From NCBI GenBank assembly GCA_001769125.1, contig MEOG01000008.1:1-64000 (forward strand): a stretch of DNA of 64,000 bases. Direction: 5' to 3'. How positions within the stretch are numbered: the first letter of the stretch is position 1; every line of letters begins with the position of its first letter. The position numbers were made by a program, and so were the translations under genes. The stretch comes from Bacteroidetes bacterium GWF2_35_48. Its GTDB lineage: Bacteria > Bacteroidota > Bacteroidia > Bacteroidales > GWF2-35-48. Below are positions 42,939 through 53,400 of the stretch, piece by piece. The notes under the pieces are model-generated. The model worked only from the letters and a program-made list of their open reading frames with translations, did no database searches and was not told the origin of the DNA.

Positions 42939-43748
42939 TTATTCTTGAGCTGTTTCAACCGATTTTTTTTTATGTATAGCTCTGTATACAAGAAAAATTC
43001 CGGCAATAATAAACGGAATGCTTAATATTTGTCCCATGTTCAGGCTCATTTGATTTTCAAACCCAACCTGATTTGTTTTTAAAAATTCAATGAAAAAACG
43101 CGTAGCAAAAATACCTATTAGAAAAACTCCGAAAATAAGCCCCTTTGGTAATAATCCTTTGTGCTTCCAGTAAATTTTCATTAATAATATAAATGTAAGC
43201 AGATAAGATAAGGCTTCGTAAATTTGCGTTGGATGTCGCGGGTCTTTCTCTTCTATATGAGCAAAAATAAATCCAAAAGGCAAGTCTGTTTTTGTTCCGA
43301 AAATTTCAGAGTTCATAAGGTTTCCAGTTCGTATCATTACCGCAGCCAGAGCAATGGGTATCACGGTGCGATCCAAAGTCCACATATATGATTTTTTCGT
43401 AGATTTTCTTGTGTATAAATACAAAGCGGTAAGCAAGCCGATTGCCGCGCCGTGACTTGCAAGACCGCCATGCCATACCTTTAAAATTTCTAATGGATTT
43501 TTAAAAAAATAAATGGGTTCATAAAAAATAACATGCCCCAATCGTGCTCCAATTATGGTTCCTAATACCATATACGTTGTAAGGCTATCCAATTCTTTCA
43601 GAGGAATGTTTTCGTTTTTAAAGATTCTTTGAACAATATACCAGCCAACAACAAAGCTGCCGGCAAACAGAATGCTGTAATACCTCAATCCCCATTCTCC
43701 GATGTGAACGATAACCGGGTCTATATCCCATACAATAGCAGAAATCAT
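42939..43748 (-). CDS. lgt: Prolipoprotein diacylglyceryl transferase
   Basis: Moves diacylglycerol from phosphatidylglycerol to the lipobox cysteine of prolipoproteins, the first step of lipoprotein maturation, in the inner membrane. Seven hydrophobic segments. Key motifs: RYYSILFAGSF, HGGLASHGAAIG, the Lgt signature region IRTGNLMNSEIFG, RHPTQIYEA, and the C-terminal FRTRFFIEFLK-type helix (TRFFIEFLK). The length of 269 residues is usual. Its products would include the lipoproteins encoded in this window. Confidence 0.95.
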   Translation of the reverse strand: MISAIVWDIDPVIVHIGEWGLRYYSILFAGSFVVGWYIVQRIFKNENIPLKELDSLTTYMVLGTIIGARLGHVIFYEPIYFFKNPLEILKVWHGGLASHGAAIGLLTALYLYTRKSTKKSYMWTLDRTVIPIALAAVMIRTGNLMNSEIFGTKTDLPFGFIFAHIEEKDPRHPTQIYEALSYLLTFILLMKIYWKHKGLLPKGLIFGVFLIGIFATRFFIEFLKTNQVGFENQMSLNMGQILSIPFIIAGIFLVYRAIHKKKSVETAQE

Positions 43749-43831
43749 TAATTTTTTTTTGCGAAAATACGATTTATTATCAAAACAATATTTTTTTATA
43801 TTAATAAGTTGGTCTATTTAAATAATTTTTG

Positions 43832-44014
43832 GTCGGAAGTCAGGCAGTCGGCAGTCGGAGAAGTCGGAGAAGTCGGCAGTCGGCAGTCGGAGAAGTCGGC
43901 AGTCGGCAGTCGGAGCAGTCGGCAGTCGGCAGTCGGAGAAGTCGGCAGTCGGCAGTCAGTCATACTGTAGACTGTAGACTGTAGACTGTAGACTGTAGAC
44001 TGTAGACTGTAGAC
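43832..44014. repeat. Two adjacent tandem repeat arrays
   Basis: 43832-43957 is an array of GTCGGCA and GTCGGAGAA units. 43964-44012 is seven perfect ACTGTAG heptamers followed by two further bases. Both lie in the 399-base gap between the divergent lgt and fabD; the rest of the gap is AT-rich, with the fabD promoter. Confidence 0.9.
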
Positions 44015-44079
44015 GTTTTGTTAAAAAAATTTATGTTTGTACGTTAATTTTGTCTTTTATCTTTAAATAACAAATGATT

Positions 44080-44110
44080 TTTTCAGTATCAACACTATTA
44101 TATATCTTTG
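44080..44110 (+). promoter_or_regulatory. Predicted promoter of fabD
   Basis: TTTT at 44080-44083, 19 bases, TATCTTTG at 44103-44110; predicted start near 44117, about 30 bases before the ATG. The -33 element has one mismatch. Confidence 0.5.
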
Positions 44111-44147
44111 AAAAAATTTTGAAAGTGTAATAAATAAATAATCAATT

Positions 44148-45035
44148 ATGAAAGCTTTTGTATTCCCAGGTCAGGGTGCTCAGTTTGTAGGAATGGGCAA
44201 AGACCTTTATGAGAAATTTCCTGAAGCAAAATCCATGTTTGAAAAAGCAAATGAAATTCTTGGCTTCAGAATTACGGATTTGATGTTTGCCGGCACAGAC
44301 GAAGACCTTAAACAAACAAAGGTTACTCAGCCTGCTATTTTTCTTCATTCTGTTATTTTATCAAAAGTATTGGGAGAAAAGTTTAAGCCCGAAATGGTTG
44401 CAGGGCATTCGCTTGGAGAGTTTTCAGCTTTGGTGGCAAGTGGAGCATTATCATTTGAAGATGGACTCCGGCTTGTATCAAAACGCGCACAGGCAATGCA
44501 GAAAGCTTGTGAAGCTGAACCCTCAACAATGGCTGCTATTCTTGGTCTTGACGATGAAAAAGTTGAAGAAGTACTCAATGGAATTACTGATGAAATTGTT
44601 GTACCAGCTAATTACAACAGTCAGGGGCAGTTAGTTATTTCCGGTTCTATAAAAGGAATTGATTTAGCTTGCGCAAAACTCTCTGAAGCCGGAGCAAAAA
44701 GGGCAATGAAGCTTATGGTTGGGGGTGCGTTCCACTCTCCGCTCATGGAGCCTGCACGCACTGAATTAGAAAAAGCTATTAATGAAACATCTTTCAATGC
44801 TCCTTTGTGTCCAATTTATCAAAATGTTAATGCTGCTGCATCTGTAAATCCTGATCAGATTAAACTAAATCTTATCGCACAGTTAACTTCTCCCGTTAAA
44901 TGGACGCAAACTGTAAAAAATATGATTGCTGATGGCGCAACTTCTTTTACAGAAGTAGGTCCGGGTACCGTTTTACAGGGACTTGTTAAGAAGGCTGACA
45001 GAAATATGCTTGTTGAGAGTGCTGTTGCTGAATAG
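44148..45035 (+). CDS. fabD: Malonyl-CoA:acyl carrier protein transacylase
   Basis: Loads malonyl onto acyl carrier protein at the start of fatty acid synthesis. Motifs: FPGQGAQFVGMGKDLY, the nucleophile elbow GHSLGEFSALVASGAL with the active serine, GGAFHSPLM with the catalytic histidine, and TEVGPGTVLQGLVKK. The length of 295 residues is normal. It is apparently monocistronic: followed by a family D repeat and then a terminator. Confidence 0.96.
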   Translation: MKAFVFPGQGAQFVGMGKDLYEKFPEAKSMFEKANEILGFRITDLMFAGTDEDLKQTKVTQPAIFLHSVILSKVLGEKFKPEMVAGHSLGEFSALVASGALSFEDGLRLVSKRAQAMQKACEAEPSTMAAILGLDDEKVEEVLNGITDEIVVPANYNSQGQLVISGSIKGIDLACAKLSEAGAKRAMKLMVGGAFHSPLMEPARTELEKAINETSFNAPLCPIYQNVNAAASVNPDQIKLNLIAQLTSPVKWTQTVKNMIADGATSFTEVGPGTVLQGLVKKADRNMLVESAVAE

Positions 45036-45059
45036 GGTATTTAATTAGGAATTTAGAAA

Positions 45060-45190
45060 GCAATCCTGTGAGGTCTTGCGGGATGACTTGTGCGATAGCT
45101 CCTCACAGGTTTGCGGGCTCACAGGTCTTGCGGGATGACTTGTGCGATAGCTCCCTGACAGGCGTCAGGCTGGCTCATAGGTTTGCGGGA
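45060..45190 (+). repeat. Family D palindromic repeat, copy 2 (duplicated unit)
   Basis: Starts GCAATCCTGTGAGGT like copy 1 at 6529. The unit cttgcgggatgacttgtgcgatagctcc occurs twice, and the stem CCTGTGAG...CTCACAGG is kept. It lies between the fabD stop and its terminator. Confidence 0.65.
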
Positions 45191-45262
45191 ATGAAGAAAT
45201 TACGAATTAAAGACATAGATTTTGATACATTGAAGTAATGTGTATAATTCCAAACCTAAAAT

Positions 45263-45307
45263 TTGCCTTGTCTGATTATGAAAAATATAAAGGCAGGGCA
45301 ATTTTTT
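45263..45307 (+). terminator. Probable intrinsic terminator downstream of fabD
   Basis: TTGCCTTGTCT (45263-45273) pairs with AGGCAGGGCAA (45291-45301) using two G-T pairs; a 17-base loop and a six-T run follow the usual layout. The loop is long, so efficiency is uncertain. Confidence 0.6.
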
Positions 45308-45356
45308 ATCCCTCTTAATAATCAGTATTTTTTTAACCAAAATAAACAATAAAAAC

Positions 45357-48128
45357 ATGAAAACAATTCTATTTCTGCTACCAATGTGTTTTACAATTAT
45401 GACTCACGCCGTTACCTACACGGTTTCCAATACCAATGACTCGGGAACAGGCTCTCTCAGGCAGGCAATAACAGATGCCAATACTGTTTTTATAGGAACA
45501 AAAAATATTATCTTCAACATCCCTACAGGCGATCAGGGATACAATACATCTACAGGAATATGGACGATAACACCTGCCACGCCTTACCCTTATCTGATGT
45601 CTTCAAATATTTTTATTGATGGCACAACTCAAACCGCCAGCCAGGGAAATACAAATGCAGATGGACCTGAAATTTTTATCTCAGGAAATGGCAGCCTTGA
45701 CCACACGTTTCTGTTGGTTTCAGGCAATAATACAATTAAGGGAATTAGTGTTACTGGTTGTTTATTTGGAATACAGGTTGCCAATAATACTGCAACAAAC
45801 AATTTGATAACAGAATGTTATTTAGGGATAAATAGTAGCGGAATCACACCAATGCCGAACGGCTATGGAATTACAATCTCAAATGCTTCTGCAAATACAA
45901 CTGTTTCAAATTGCCTCATTTCAGGAAATACAGATGGGGGTATTGCAATATCAGAATCATCAGGTAATTCTATTCGGGGAAATAAAATCGGAACAAGCAG
46001 AACAGGTACTGCTTCAATTCCCAATCCAAACGGAATAGCGATTAATAATGCTTCAAACAATATAATAGGAGGAACAAATGCAGCTGACAGAAATATTTTA
46101 TCCGGCAATACAAACAGCGGGATAACTATTAATGCCGCGGCTTCAACCGGAAATCAGATTATAGGAAATTATATCGGAACAGAAATTACAGGAACCGGTT
46201 CTCTTGAAAACGGCACTGGAATTATTATTGTGAATGCAGGCGGAAATTTTATTGGCGGAAATACAATTGAAAAACGAAATATTATTTCAGGAAATATAGA
46301 AGGCGGAATAATACTTAATGGAAGCGGAACCAATGACAATATAATATCCGGCAATTATATCGGAGTTGATGTAAGCGGATTAAACATCTGTTCTAATCAT
46401 GTCGGGATTATGCTGAAGAGTAATGCGCGACGTAATATTATCGGAGGAACCACTCCGGCAGAACGTAACATCTTATCAGGAAATACAGAAATTGGTGTAT
46501 ACATCGAAGCCAGCGACAGCAACAGGATTACCGGAAATTATATCGGACCGGATGCTACAGGCGCAGGTGCACTGAAAATCGGGGATACTCTGATTCAGGC
46601 AAACGGTATTGAACTAAATGTGGTATCAAAATATAATATTATAGGAGGCTATCTTCCCGAGGAAAGAAATATTATTTCAGGAAACCGTGTGTATGGAATG
46701 ATTTATTACGGACAAACCTCCTACAACCCTGTTATCGGAAATTATATCGGAACAGACGTTACAGGAAATATTTCTTTGCCGAATGCAACAGGCATTTGCG
46801 TTGATGCTGCCTCCAATCATAACCTTATAAAAAATAATGTACTTTCAGGAAATATCAGTTACGGAATTTTTATTGTAACCACTGGTTCGTATTATAATGA
46901 GTTTAAGGGAAATCTTGTAGGCACAAATGCGGCAGGTACCAGTGCTGTTCCAAATGATGCGGGACTTCTGCTCGGTGGCGGAGCGCGTTATAACATTATC
47001 GGAGGAACAAATCCCGGAGACCGCAATATCTTTTCCGGAAACCGCTATGATGGAATTTTAATAGCAGATAATACAACCGATTTTAATCAAATTACAGGAA
47101 ATTATATAGGAACGGACATAACAGGAATGAATGCCTTGCCAAACCCTGTAGGTATTGGTATTTCAACGAATCCTGCATCAAATACTTTCTCTGAAAATGT
47201 AATTTCGGGAAACAGCAGTATGGGCATTATTTTATATGAAAATGCCGACAGTAATATTTTTATTCTTAATAAAATTGGTGTTGCTGCTGACGGTATAAGC
47301 GACCTTGGAAATGAGGGCGCAGGAATTGCCATCGCACAGGGAGCAAGCTATAATAAAATTGGTATGCCCGGACAGGGAAACATCATAGCATATAATGATT
47401 CCTGCGGAATTGTAATTGCAGATAACAATACAAAATATAACTCCATTCGTGAAAATTCCATTCACAACAATAATTTTCTCGGAATTGAAATTTTTCCTCC
47501 CGGACCGAATGCTAATGATGTGGGGGATACTGATACAGGATCTAATGATTTGATGAATCATCCTGTGATATTATCTGCAATTTTCGATGGTATTCTTCAT
47601 GTTTCTGGAAGCCTCGACACACAAAATCCACAAAATGCAATTGTTGAAATATTCGAAGTTACAGATGCCGACCCAATGGGTTATGGCGAAGGAAGCCGTT
47701 TTCTTGGCTCTGCCATTCCCGATGCTGCTGGAAACTGGTCTATACAATATTCAGATTTCAGCGAATTTCTGATTACGGCAACAGCAAACGATGCTTTTGG
47801 AAACGCCTCTGAATTCTCACAAAATTTTACAGCTGTTGTAGGGATTAATGATAATAAAAACGAACAAAAACCAATTCTTGGAGATAATTTTCCAAATCCA
47901 TTTTCGGAAAAAACAATAATTCCATTTATATTGCCAATAAACTCTAATGCTTGCATTGAAATAAAAGACATAAACAATAAAACGCTCATGATTGTTCCTG
48001 TTAAAGAAAAGACAGGTGTTGTTGAAATTAAAACCAAAGACTGGGCTGCCGGCGTCTATTATTATTTGATAAAAATTGATGGGGTTTTGTATGACGTTAA
48101 AAAAATGTTATTAATCAAAAGACAATAA
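45357..48128 (+). CDS. Parallel beta-helix T9SS type A surface protein
   Basis: A 923-residue secreted protein. Signal peptide (cleavage near THAVT); an N-terminal block TVSNTNDSGTGSLRQAITDAN typical of right-handed beta-helix surface proteins; then more than ten turns of 20-24 residues of the form N.I.GNYIGT...G....PN..GI.I..A...; a beta-sandwich; and a type A sorting domain (FPNPFSEKTIIPF, ending KKMLLIKRQ). A substrate-binding or polysaccharide-active role is common for beta-helices, but no catalytic residues could be picked. Its 3' end overlaps the convergent paralogue by 14 bases. Confidence 0.88.
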   Translation: MKTILFLLPMCFTIMTHAVTYTVSNTNDSGTGSLRQAITDANTVFIGTKNIIFNIPTGDQGYNTSTGIWTITPATPYPYLMSSNIFIDGTTQTASQGNTNADGPEIFISGNGSLDHTFLLVSGNNTIKGISVTGCLFGIQVANNTATNNLITECYLGINSSGITPMPNGYGITISNASANTTVSNCLISGNTDGGIAISESSGNSIRGNKIGTSRTGTASIPNPNGIAINNASNNIIGGTNAADRNILSGNTNSGITINAAASTGNQIIGNYIGTEITGTGSLENGTGIIIVNAGGNFIGGNTIEKRNIISGNIEGGIILNGSGTNDNIISGNYIGVDVSGLNICSNHVGIMLKSNARRNIIGGTTPAERNILSGNTEIGVYIEASDSNRITGNYIGPDATGAGALKIGDTLIQANGIELNVVSKYNIIGGYLPEERNIISGNRVYGMIYYGQTSYNPVIGNYIGTDVTGNISLPNATGICVDAASNHNLIKNNVLSGNISYGIFIVTTGSYYNEFKGNLVGTNAAGTSAVPNDAGLLLGGGARYNIIGGTNPGDRNIFSGNRYDGILIADNTTDFNQITGNYIGTDITGMNALPNPVGIGISTNPASNTFSENVISGNSSMGIILYENADSNIFILNKIGVAADGISDLGNEGAGIAIAQGASYNKIGMPGQGNIIAYNDSCGIVIADNNTKYNSIRENSIHNNNFLGIEIFPPGPNANDVGDTDTGSNDLMNHPVILSAIFDGILHVSGSLDTQNPQNAIVEIFEVTDADPMGYGEGSRFLGSAIPDAAGNWSIQYSDFSEFLITATANDAFGNASEFSQNFTAVVGINDNKNEQKPILGDNFPNPFSEKTIIPFILPINSNACIEIKDINNKTLMIVPVKEKTGVVEIKTKDWAAGVYYYLIKIDGVLYDVKKMLLIKRQ

Positions 48129-50193
48129 ACTCAACAATATTTCTACTGCTGCTCCCTTCTGTAAATTCAATAAAATATTTTCCAGCAGCAATAAAATTTA
48201 GTTCATTGTTTTGCAGAATTATTGTTTCAGTATAATTTCCGAGAGTTTTATTACCGATGAATAAAATGATTATTTTTTTACCCTCTGCATTATATATAGA
48301 TATTTCTGTTTTTTCTCCCTTTATTATTGAATATTCAATAGTTAAAAAGTTTTTGCAGGGATTCGGGTAGCACGAAAAAACACTAAGCGGTTTTTTTGAT
48401 AACGGCACACCAACAAAATTTTCAACAAAAGCATTCAATGAAAACTCAGAGGTATTGCCCTGCGCATCTGTTGCTGTTGCAGTGAGATAATCGCCCGCTG
48501 CAATGTTGTTTCCGGCATACAACCACGCATCAAAATAACCCTGCGCATCTGCATTAATATTTCCGATGTAAATTTGCCCTTCGCCATAACTTGTCGGGTC
48601 GTTATCAGATTTAAAAAGTTCTATTAAACAGGTTTCGGGAGAAGGTGTGTCTAAAGAACCTGAAACATGCAGCCAGCCGGTGGCTTGTTCGTATTCACAC
48701 AACAAAACAACCGGAAAATTCATCAGCATATTGGGTCCATTGTCAATATCTCCTGCATCATTTTGTGTAACACCCAGTGGTTGCAATTCTATTCCCAGAG
48801 TGCCATTTGCATAAATTGAGTTTTGCGATATTTTGTTATTGATGTCTGTTGCTGTCATCACATGAACACCATTACTTAAATTATGAGCAATGATATTTTC
48901 CGCGATTACATTATTTTTCACACCCTCGGCAAGGCGTATTCCGTCAAAACCATTGGGCAGTGGATTTGTACCAGAGGCATCTGTTCCAATATAATTTTTT
49001 TCTATAATATGACCATCAGAACCTGTTATATGAATTACAATTCCCTGCTGAAGATTTCCCGAAATCACATTATGTCCTATGTAATGATTTGTTGCCACAC
49101 CATCAATGGTTATTCCGTTTGCATTTGGAACAGCAATTGTTCCGCTTATATTTGTACCTATATAATTCCCGACAACATCATTACAACAGGTTCCAAGATT
49201 ATAAAGAAAAATGCCATATCCGGAATTACCCGAAAAAATATTACGCTGACCTGCTCCTAAACCACCAACAATATTATAACGGGCTCCATCATCAAATAAC
49301 AATCCATAAGTATTGGGTATTGCGTAGACGCCACCGGCATCAAGTCCCACAATATTTCCCATAATAATATTGGAATCGCATCCTGCTCCAAAAACAGGTA
49401 TTCCATACGCTACATTCCCACTTACAAGATTTCCTTCTCCGCTTGCTGCGCCGCCTATTTTATTACGTTTAGCAGTACCCTCAATGCTTATTCCGTCATA
49501 ATTGCCTTTTGCAAAAGATCCGGTTCTGTCAATTCCCACATAATTCCCAATAATAATATTGTCTGTTGCATCAAAAACCCGGATACCTATATGTTCATTG
49601 CCTGATACGAGATTTCTTTCTGCGCTTGTAGTACCGCCAACTGTACAAAATTTTGCGCCTCCAAAAATTTCCACTCCAACAAAATTTCCAAGCGTATCAG
49701 AGCCTGCTGCATTTGTGCCAAGATAATTTCCACTTACAATGCAGTTTTGTGTTTGCGGTCCGAATATTTGTATGCCATAAAGAAAATTGCTGACAATAAA
49801 ACCTTTTATTAATACATTAGATGCATTTGATACAAAAAAACCAAAGTCTATACTATTGTTGTTCCCATCAAGCATAATTTCCGGACCATAAAGATTTGTG
49901 TTTCCCTGATTAGATGTTTGTGTTGTACCATCTACTAATAATCCGCTTTTCGTGATATAAGGCATCACGGATAATGGTTGAATTACCCAGACACCTGTAA
50001 CAGTATTATATCCGAAATCGCTAAGCGGAATATTAAATACAACAGAATGCCCTGTGCCGGGATAATAATTAGCATAGGTAAGGGCTTCTCTTAAAGACCC
50101 CGTGCCGGAATCGTTCGTGTTGACGACAGTAAAAACAGTTGCATTAGCAAAAAATACAGCAATTGTGATAGCTAAAGTAAAAATTGTTTTCAT
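48115..50193 (-). CDS. Parallel beta-helix T9SS type A surface protein, paralogue
   Basis: The start is placed at 50193 because the reading then begins with a clear signal peptide (MKTIFTLAITIAVFFANA) and the predicted promoter lies just upstream. The longer frame to 50328 would start upstream of that promoter. The 692-residue product has the same N-terminal block (VNTNDSGTGSLREALTYAN), beta-helix turns (GNYIGT, RNLVSGN) and a type A sorting domain (CYPNPCKNFLTIEYS). It arose with the neighbouring gene by duplication, but the two now face each other with overlapping ends. Confidence 0.87.
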   Translation of the reverse strand: MKTIFTLAITIAVFFANATVFTVVNTNDSGTGSLREALTYANYYPGTGHSVVFNIPLSDFGYNTVTGVWVIQPLSVMPYITKSGLLVDGTTQTSNQGNTNLYGPEIMLDGNNNSIDFGFFVSNASNVLIKGFIVSNFLYGIQIFGPQTQNCIVSGNYLGTNAAGSDTLGNFVGVEIFGGAKFCTVGGTTSAERNLVSGNEHIGIRVFDATDNIIIGNYVGIDRTGSFAKGNYDGISIEGTAKRNKIGGAASGEGNLVSGNVAYGIPVFGAGCDSNIIMGNIVGLDAGGVYAIPNTYGLLFDDGARYNIVGGLGAGQRNIFSGNSGYGIFLYNLGTCCNDVVGNYIGTNISGTIAVPNANGITIDGVATNHYIGHNVISGNLQQGIVIHITGSDGHIIEKNYIGTDASGTNPLPNGFDGIRLAEGVKNNVIAENIIAHNLSNGVHVMTATDINNKISQNSIYANGTLGIELQPLGVTQNDAGDIDNGPNMLMNFPVVLLCEYEQATGWLHVSGSLDTPSPETCLIELFKSDNDPTSYGEGQIYIGNINADAQGYFDAWLYAGNNIAAGDYLTATATDAQGNTSEFSLNAFVENFVGVPLSKKPLSVFSCYPNPCKNFLTIEYSIIKGEKTEISIYNAEGKKIIILFIGNKTLGNYTETIILQNNELNFIAAGKYFIEFTEGSSSRNIVEFIVF

Positions 50194-50248
50194 AAAACAT
50201 TTTATTAAGAATGATGAATCCTCTCCGAAAAGGATATTTTTCAATATG

Positions 50249-50279
50249 TAAAGATAAAAAAAATAATAGACCAACGAAA
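50249..50279 (-). promoter_or_regulatory. Predicted promoter of the second beta-helix gene
   Basis: Minus strand: TTTC (50276-50279), 19 bases, TATCTTTA (50249-50256); predicted start near 50242. It supports the start codon at 50193. Confidence 0.5.
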
Positions 50280-50408
50280 CAGGTAAATTATTTGAATTAA
50301 ACTCAATATAAATTATTTCTTTTTTCAACGCTCGTTTGTTGATAATTTTTTTTTTAAGCGAAAAAAGAGATTAGCTAAAACCCTACCTTGCAAACATTCA
50401 AATCAATT

Positions 50409-53400
50409 ATGAATGACAAAAGAACTGAAAATTTAATACAAAAAAATCGAATGATAATTTTCAGAACGGTATTGTTTTCTGTTTCCTTGTTTGCCTTAAT
50501 TGCTGGGAATATTTTTTTGTTTGGTGATGAAACAAAAAAAAATGTAAAAAAAAATAACCCTCCCTTTCTTTCCACAGGAACTGTCTGGGCTGATTCTCTG
50601 ATGCGTTCAATGAGTCAGGATGAAAAAATTGCGCAGCTTTTTATGGTGGCAGCCTATTCAAATAAAGATAAAAAACATGAAGAAGATGTACGCCGCCTGA
50701 TTAAAGAATATAAGGTAGGCGGACTGATTATGATGCAGGGCGGCATTGTTAAACACTCCAAGCTGCTGAATAATTATCAGTCAATTTCAAAAATTCCATT
50801 ACTTATTTCTATGGATGCTGAATGGGGACCGGCAATGCGCCTCGACAGTGTTTCTGATTTTCCTCGACAGATGGCTCTTGGCGCTATTCAGGACGGAGAA
50901 TTAATTTTTCAATTTGGAGAAGAGGTTGCAAGGCAATGCAAGCTTCTTGGCATCCATGTGAATTTTGCGCCAGTTATTGACATTAATAATAATCCCAAAA
51001 ATCCGGTTATAAATCATCGTTCGTTCGGAGAAGCAAAATGGAATGTTCTCTCGAAAGGATTAATTTATATGAATGCCCTTCAAAAAAACAATATTATTGC
51101 TGTTGGCAAACATTTTCCAGGGCATGGAGATACAGATGTTGATTCACACAAAGCTTTGCCTGTAATTAATAAAACGAGAAAAAGTTTAGACAGCCTTGAA
51201 TTCTTTCCATTTAAACATACGATAGCATCAGGTATTTCCGGAATCATGGTCGCGCATCTTTTTATTCCTTCTTTAGATTCTACGCCATTACTTGCTGCTA
51301 CTTTGTCAAAAAAAATTGTTACAGATTTACTGAAAGATTCCATGCAATTTAACGGTCTAGTTTTTACGGATGCTTTAAATATGAAAGGTGTAAGCCTCGA
51401 TTATAAACAGGATGAATTAGCGCTAAAAGCATTACAGGCAGGGAATGACGTGATTCTTTTTCCTGATGATGTTCCGGGAGCTATCACATTAATAAAAAAT
51501 GCAATTAAAAATAATAAAATATCCCAGATAGAAATTGACAAACGTTGTAAGAAAATATTACAAGCAAAATATTGGGCAGGACTTTCAAAATATTCGCCAA
51601 TAAAAACAGAAAAATTATACGAAGAATTAAATATTTCAAAAACAATGCTTTTAAAAAGAAAGCTCATTGAAAATTCGCTGACACTTGTTAAAAATGATAA
51701 AGGTCTGGTACCTTTTTATAGGCTCGATACTCTAAATATAGCTGCAGTAGCAATTTCTAACGATGATAAAAATATTTTTCAGGAAACCCTGAAACTTTAC
51801 TCAGATGTAAAATGCTTTACTGTTTCCGGTTCTGCTGATGATGCTAAATATAGCGCATTGATTGATAGTTTAGGGAATTTTAATACGATTATTCTTAGCA
51901 TACACAATATGAATACCAGCCCGGTTAAACAATTTGGACTTACAACACAGGCTCTGTCATTTATAAAAAATATTTCTGCTAAAAATAATGTTGTTCTTTC
52001 TTTGATGGGAAATCCTTATGCGCTTGAATACATTTCCGGAACTGAAAAAATGGAGTCAATTCTTGTTGCGTATGATGATGCAGATATTACAAGAGAATTA
52101 TCTGCACAATTGCTTTTTGGAGGCATCCCTGCGAAAGGAAAACTGCCGGTGTCAGTCCCGGAAAAATTTAAAGCCGGAGTTGGTTTGATATTACCGTTAA
52201 AAATCAGATTAAAATATTCAATACCGGAAGAAGTAAAAGCAAACAAAAATATACTTTTAAAGATTGATTCATTAGCCCAGAATGCAATAGATGAGGGCGC
52301 TTTCCCCGGTTGTCAGATACTGGCTGTAAAAAATGGAGTTGTGTTTTATCATAAGGCATTTGGTCATCATACGTATGAAAAGAATAAGAAAGTAAACATA
52401 TTTGATATTTATGATATTGCATCAATAACCAAAGTTGTAGCTACCACTCCTGCTGCAATGAAATTGTATGGTGAATCAAAACTTGACCTAGATAAAAAAG
52501 TGTGTTCCTATCTTTCATATCTTGATTCAACTAATAAAAATGAAATTATTATCAAAGATATTCTCACGCATCAGGGAAACCTTACTCCTTTTATTCCTTT
52601 CTGGAAAAAAACGCTTGATAAAAATAAAGAATTTAAAAAAGAAATTTACAGCAAAGTTCCAACATGCAATTATCCATACCAGGTAACAGATAGCCTTTTT
52701 ATACATAAATCATACAGAGATACCCTGTTTTGCAGAATGGCAGAATCGAAACCTCCTAAGAAAAAAGGTTATGTGTACAGCGATTTAAGCATGTATTTTA
52801 TGCAGGATATTATTGAGAAACTTACAAAAATAAGACTTGATTCTTTTGCGTTGAAGAATCTTTACATACCAATAGGCGCAAACACTATGGGTTATAACCC
52901 TCTTACGCGTTTTTCAAAAAATATAATCCCGCCTACAGAGAAAGATACCGCATTCAGAAAACAGTTGATTCATGGTTTTGTACATGATCAGGGCGCAGCT
53001 ATGATGGGTGGTGTAGCCGGTCATGCCGGTGTATTTTCAAATGCGAATGATATTGCAAAAATTTTTCAGATGTATTTAAATAAAGGAACCTATGGCGGAA
53101 GGCAATTTTTAACAAAAGATGCGCTTGAGATTTTTATAAAGGCGCCATTTATCAGTAAAGGAAATCGCCGGGGACTTGGGTTTGATAAACCTGAAACAAA
53201 TAAAAGAAAACCAAATCCTGTTTACAGTTGCGTTTCTAAAAATGCTTTTGGTCATTCCGGATTTACAGGCACAGTTGTCTGGGCTGATCCTGATAACAAC
53301 CTGATTTTTGTTTTTCTTTCAAATCGTATACATCCTGATGCAGAAAATAAAAAAATTGGAAAACTAAGTGTCCGCGCAAAAATTCAGGCTCTATTTTACG

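Noticed and set aside
43964-44014. Heptamer array considered as iterons of a replication origin
   Set aside because: No rep gene, DnaA box cluster or partition gene is nearby, and the perfect identity fits a microsatellite better.
50194-50328. N-terminal extension of the second beta-helix protein
   Set aside because: The extra 45 residues are not signal-like, and the best promoter lies within this stretch; the signal peptide begins at 50193.
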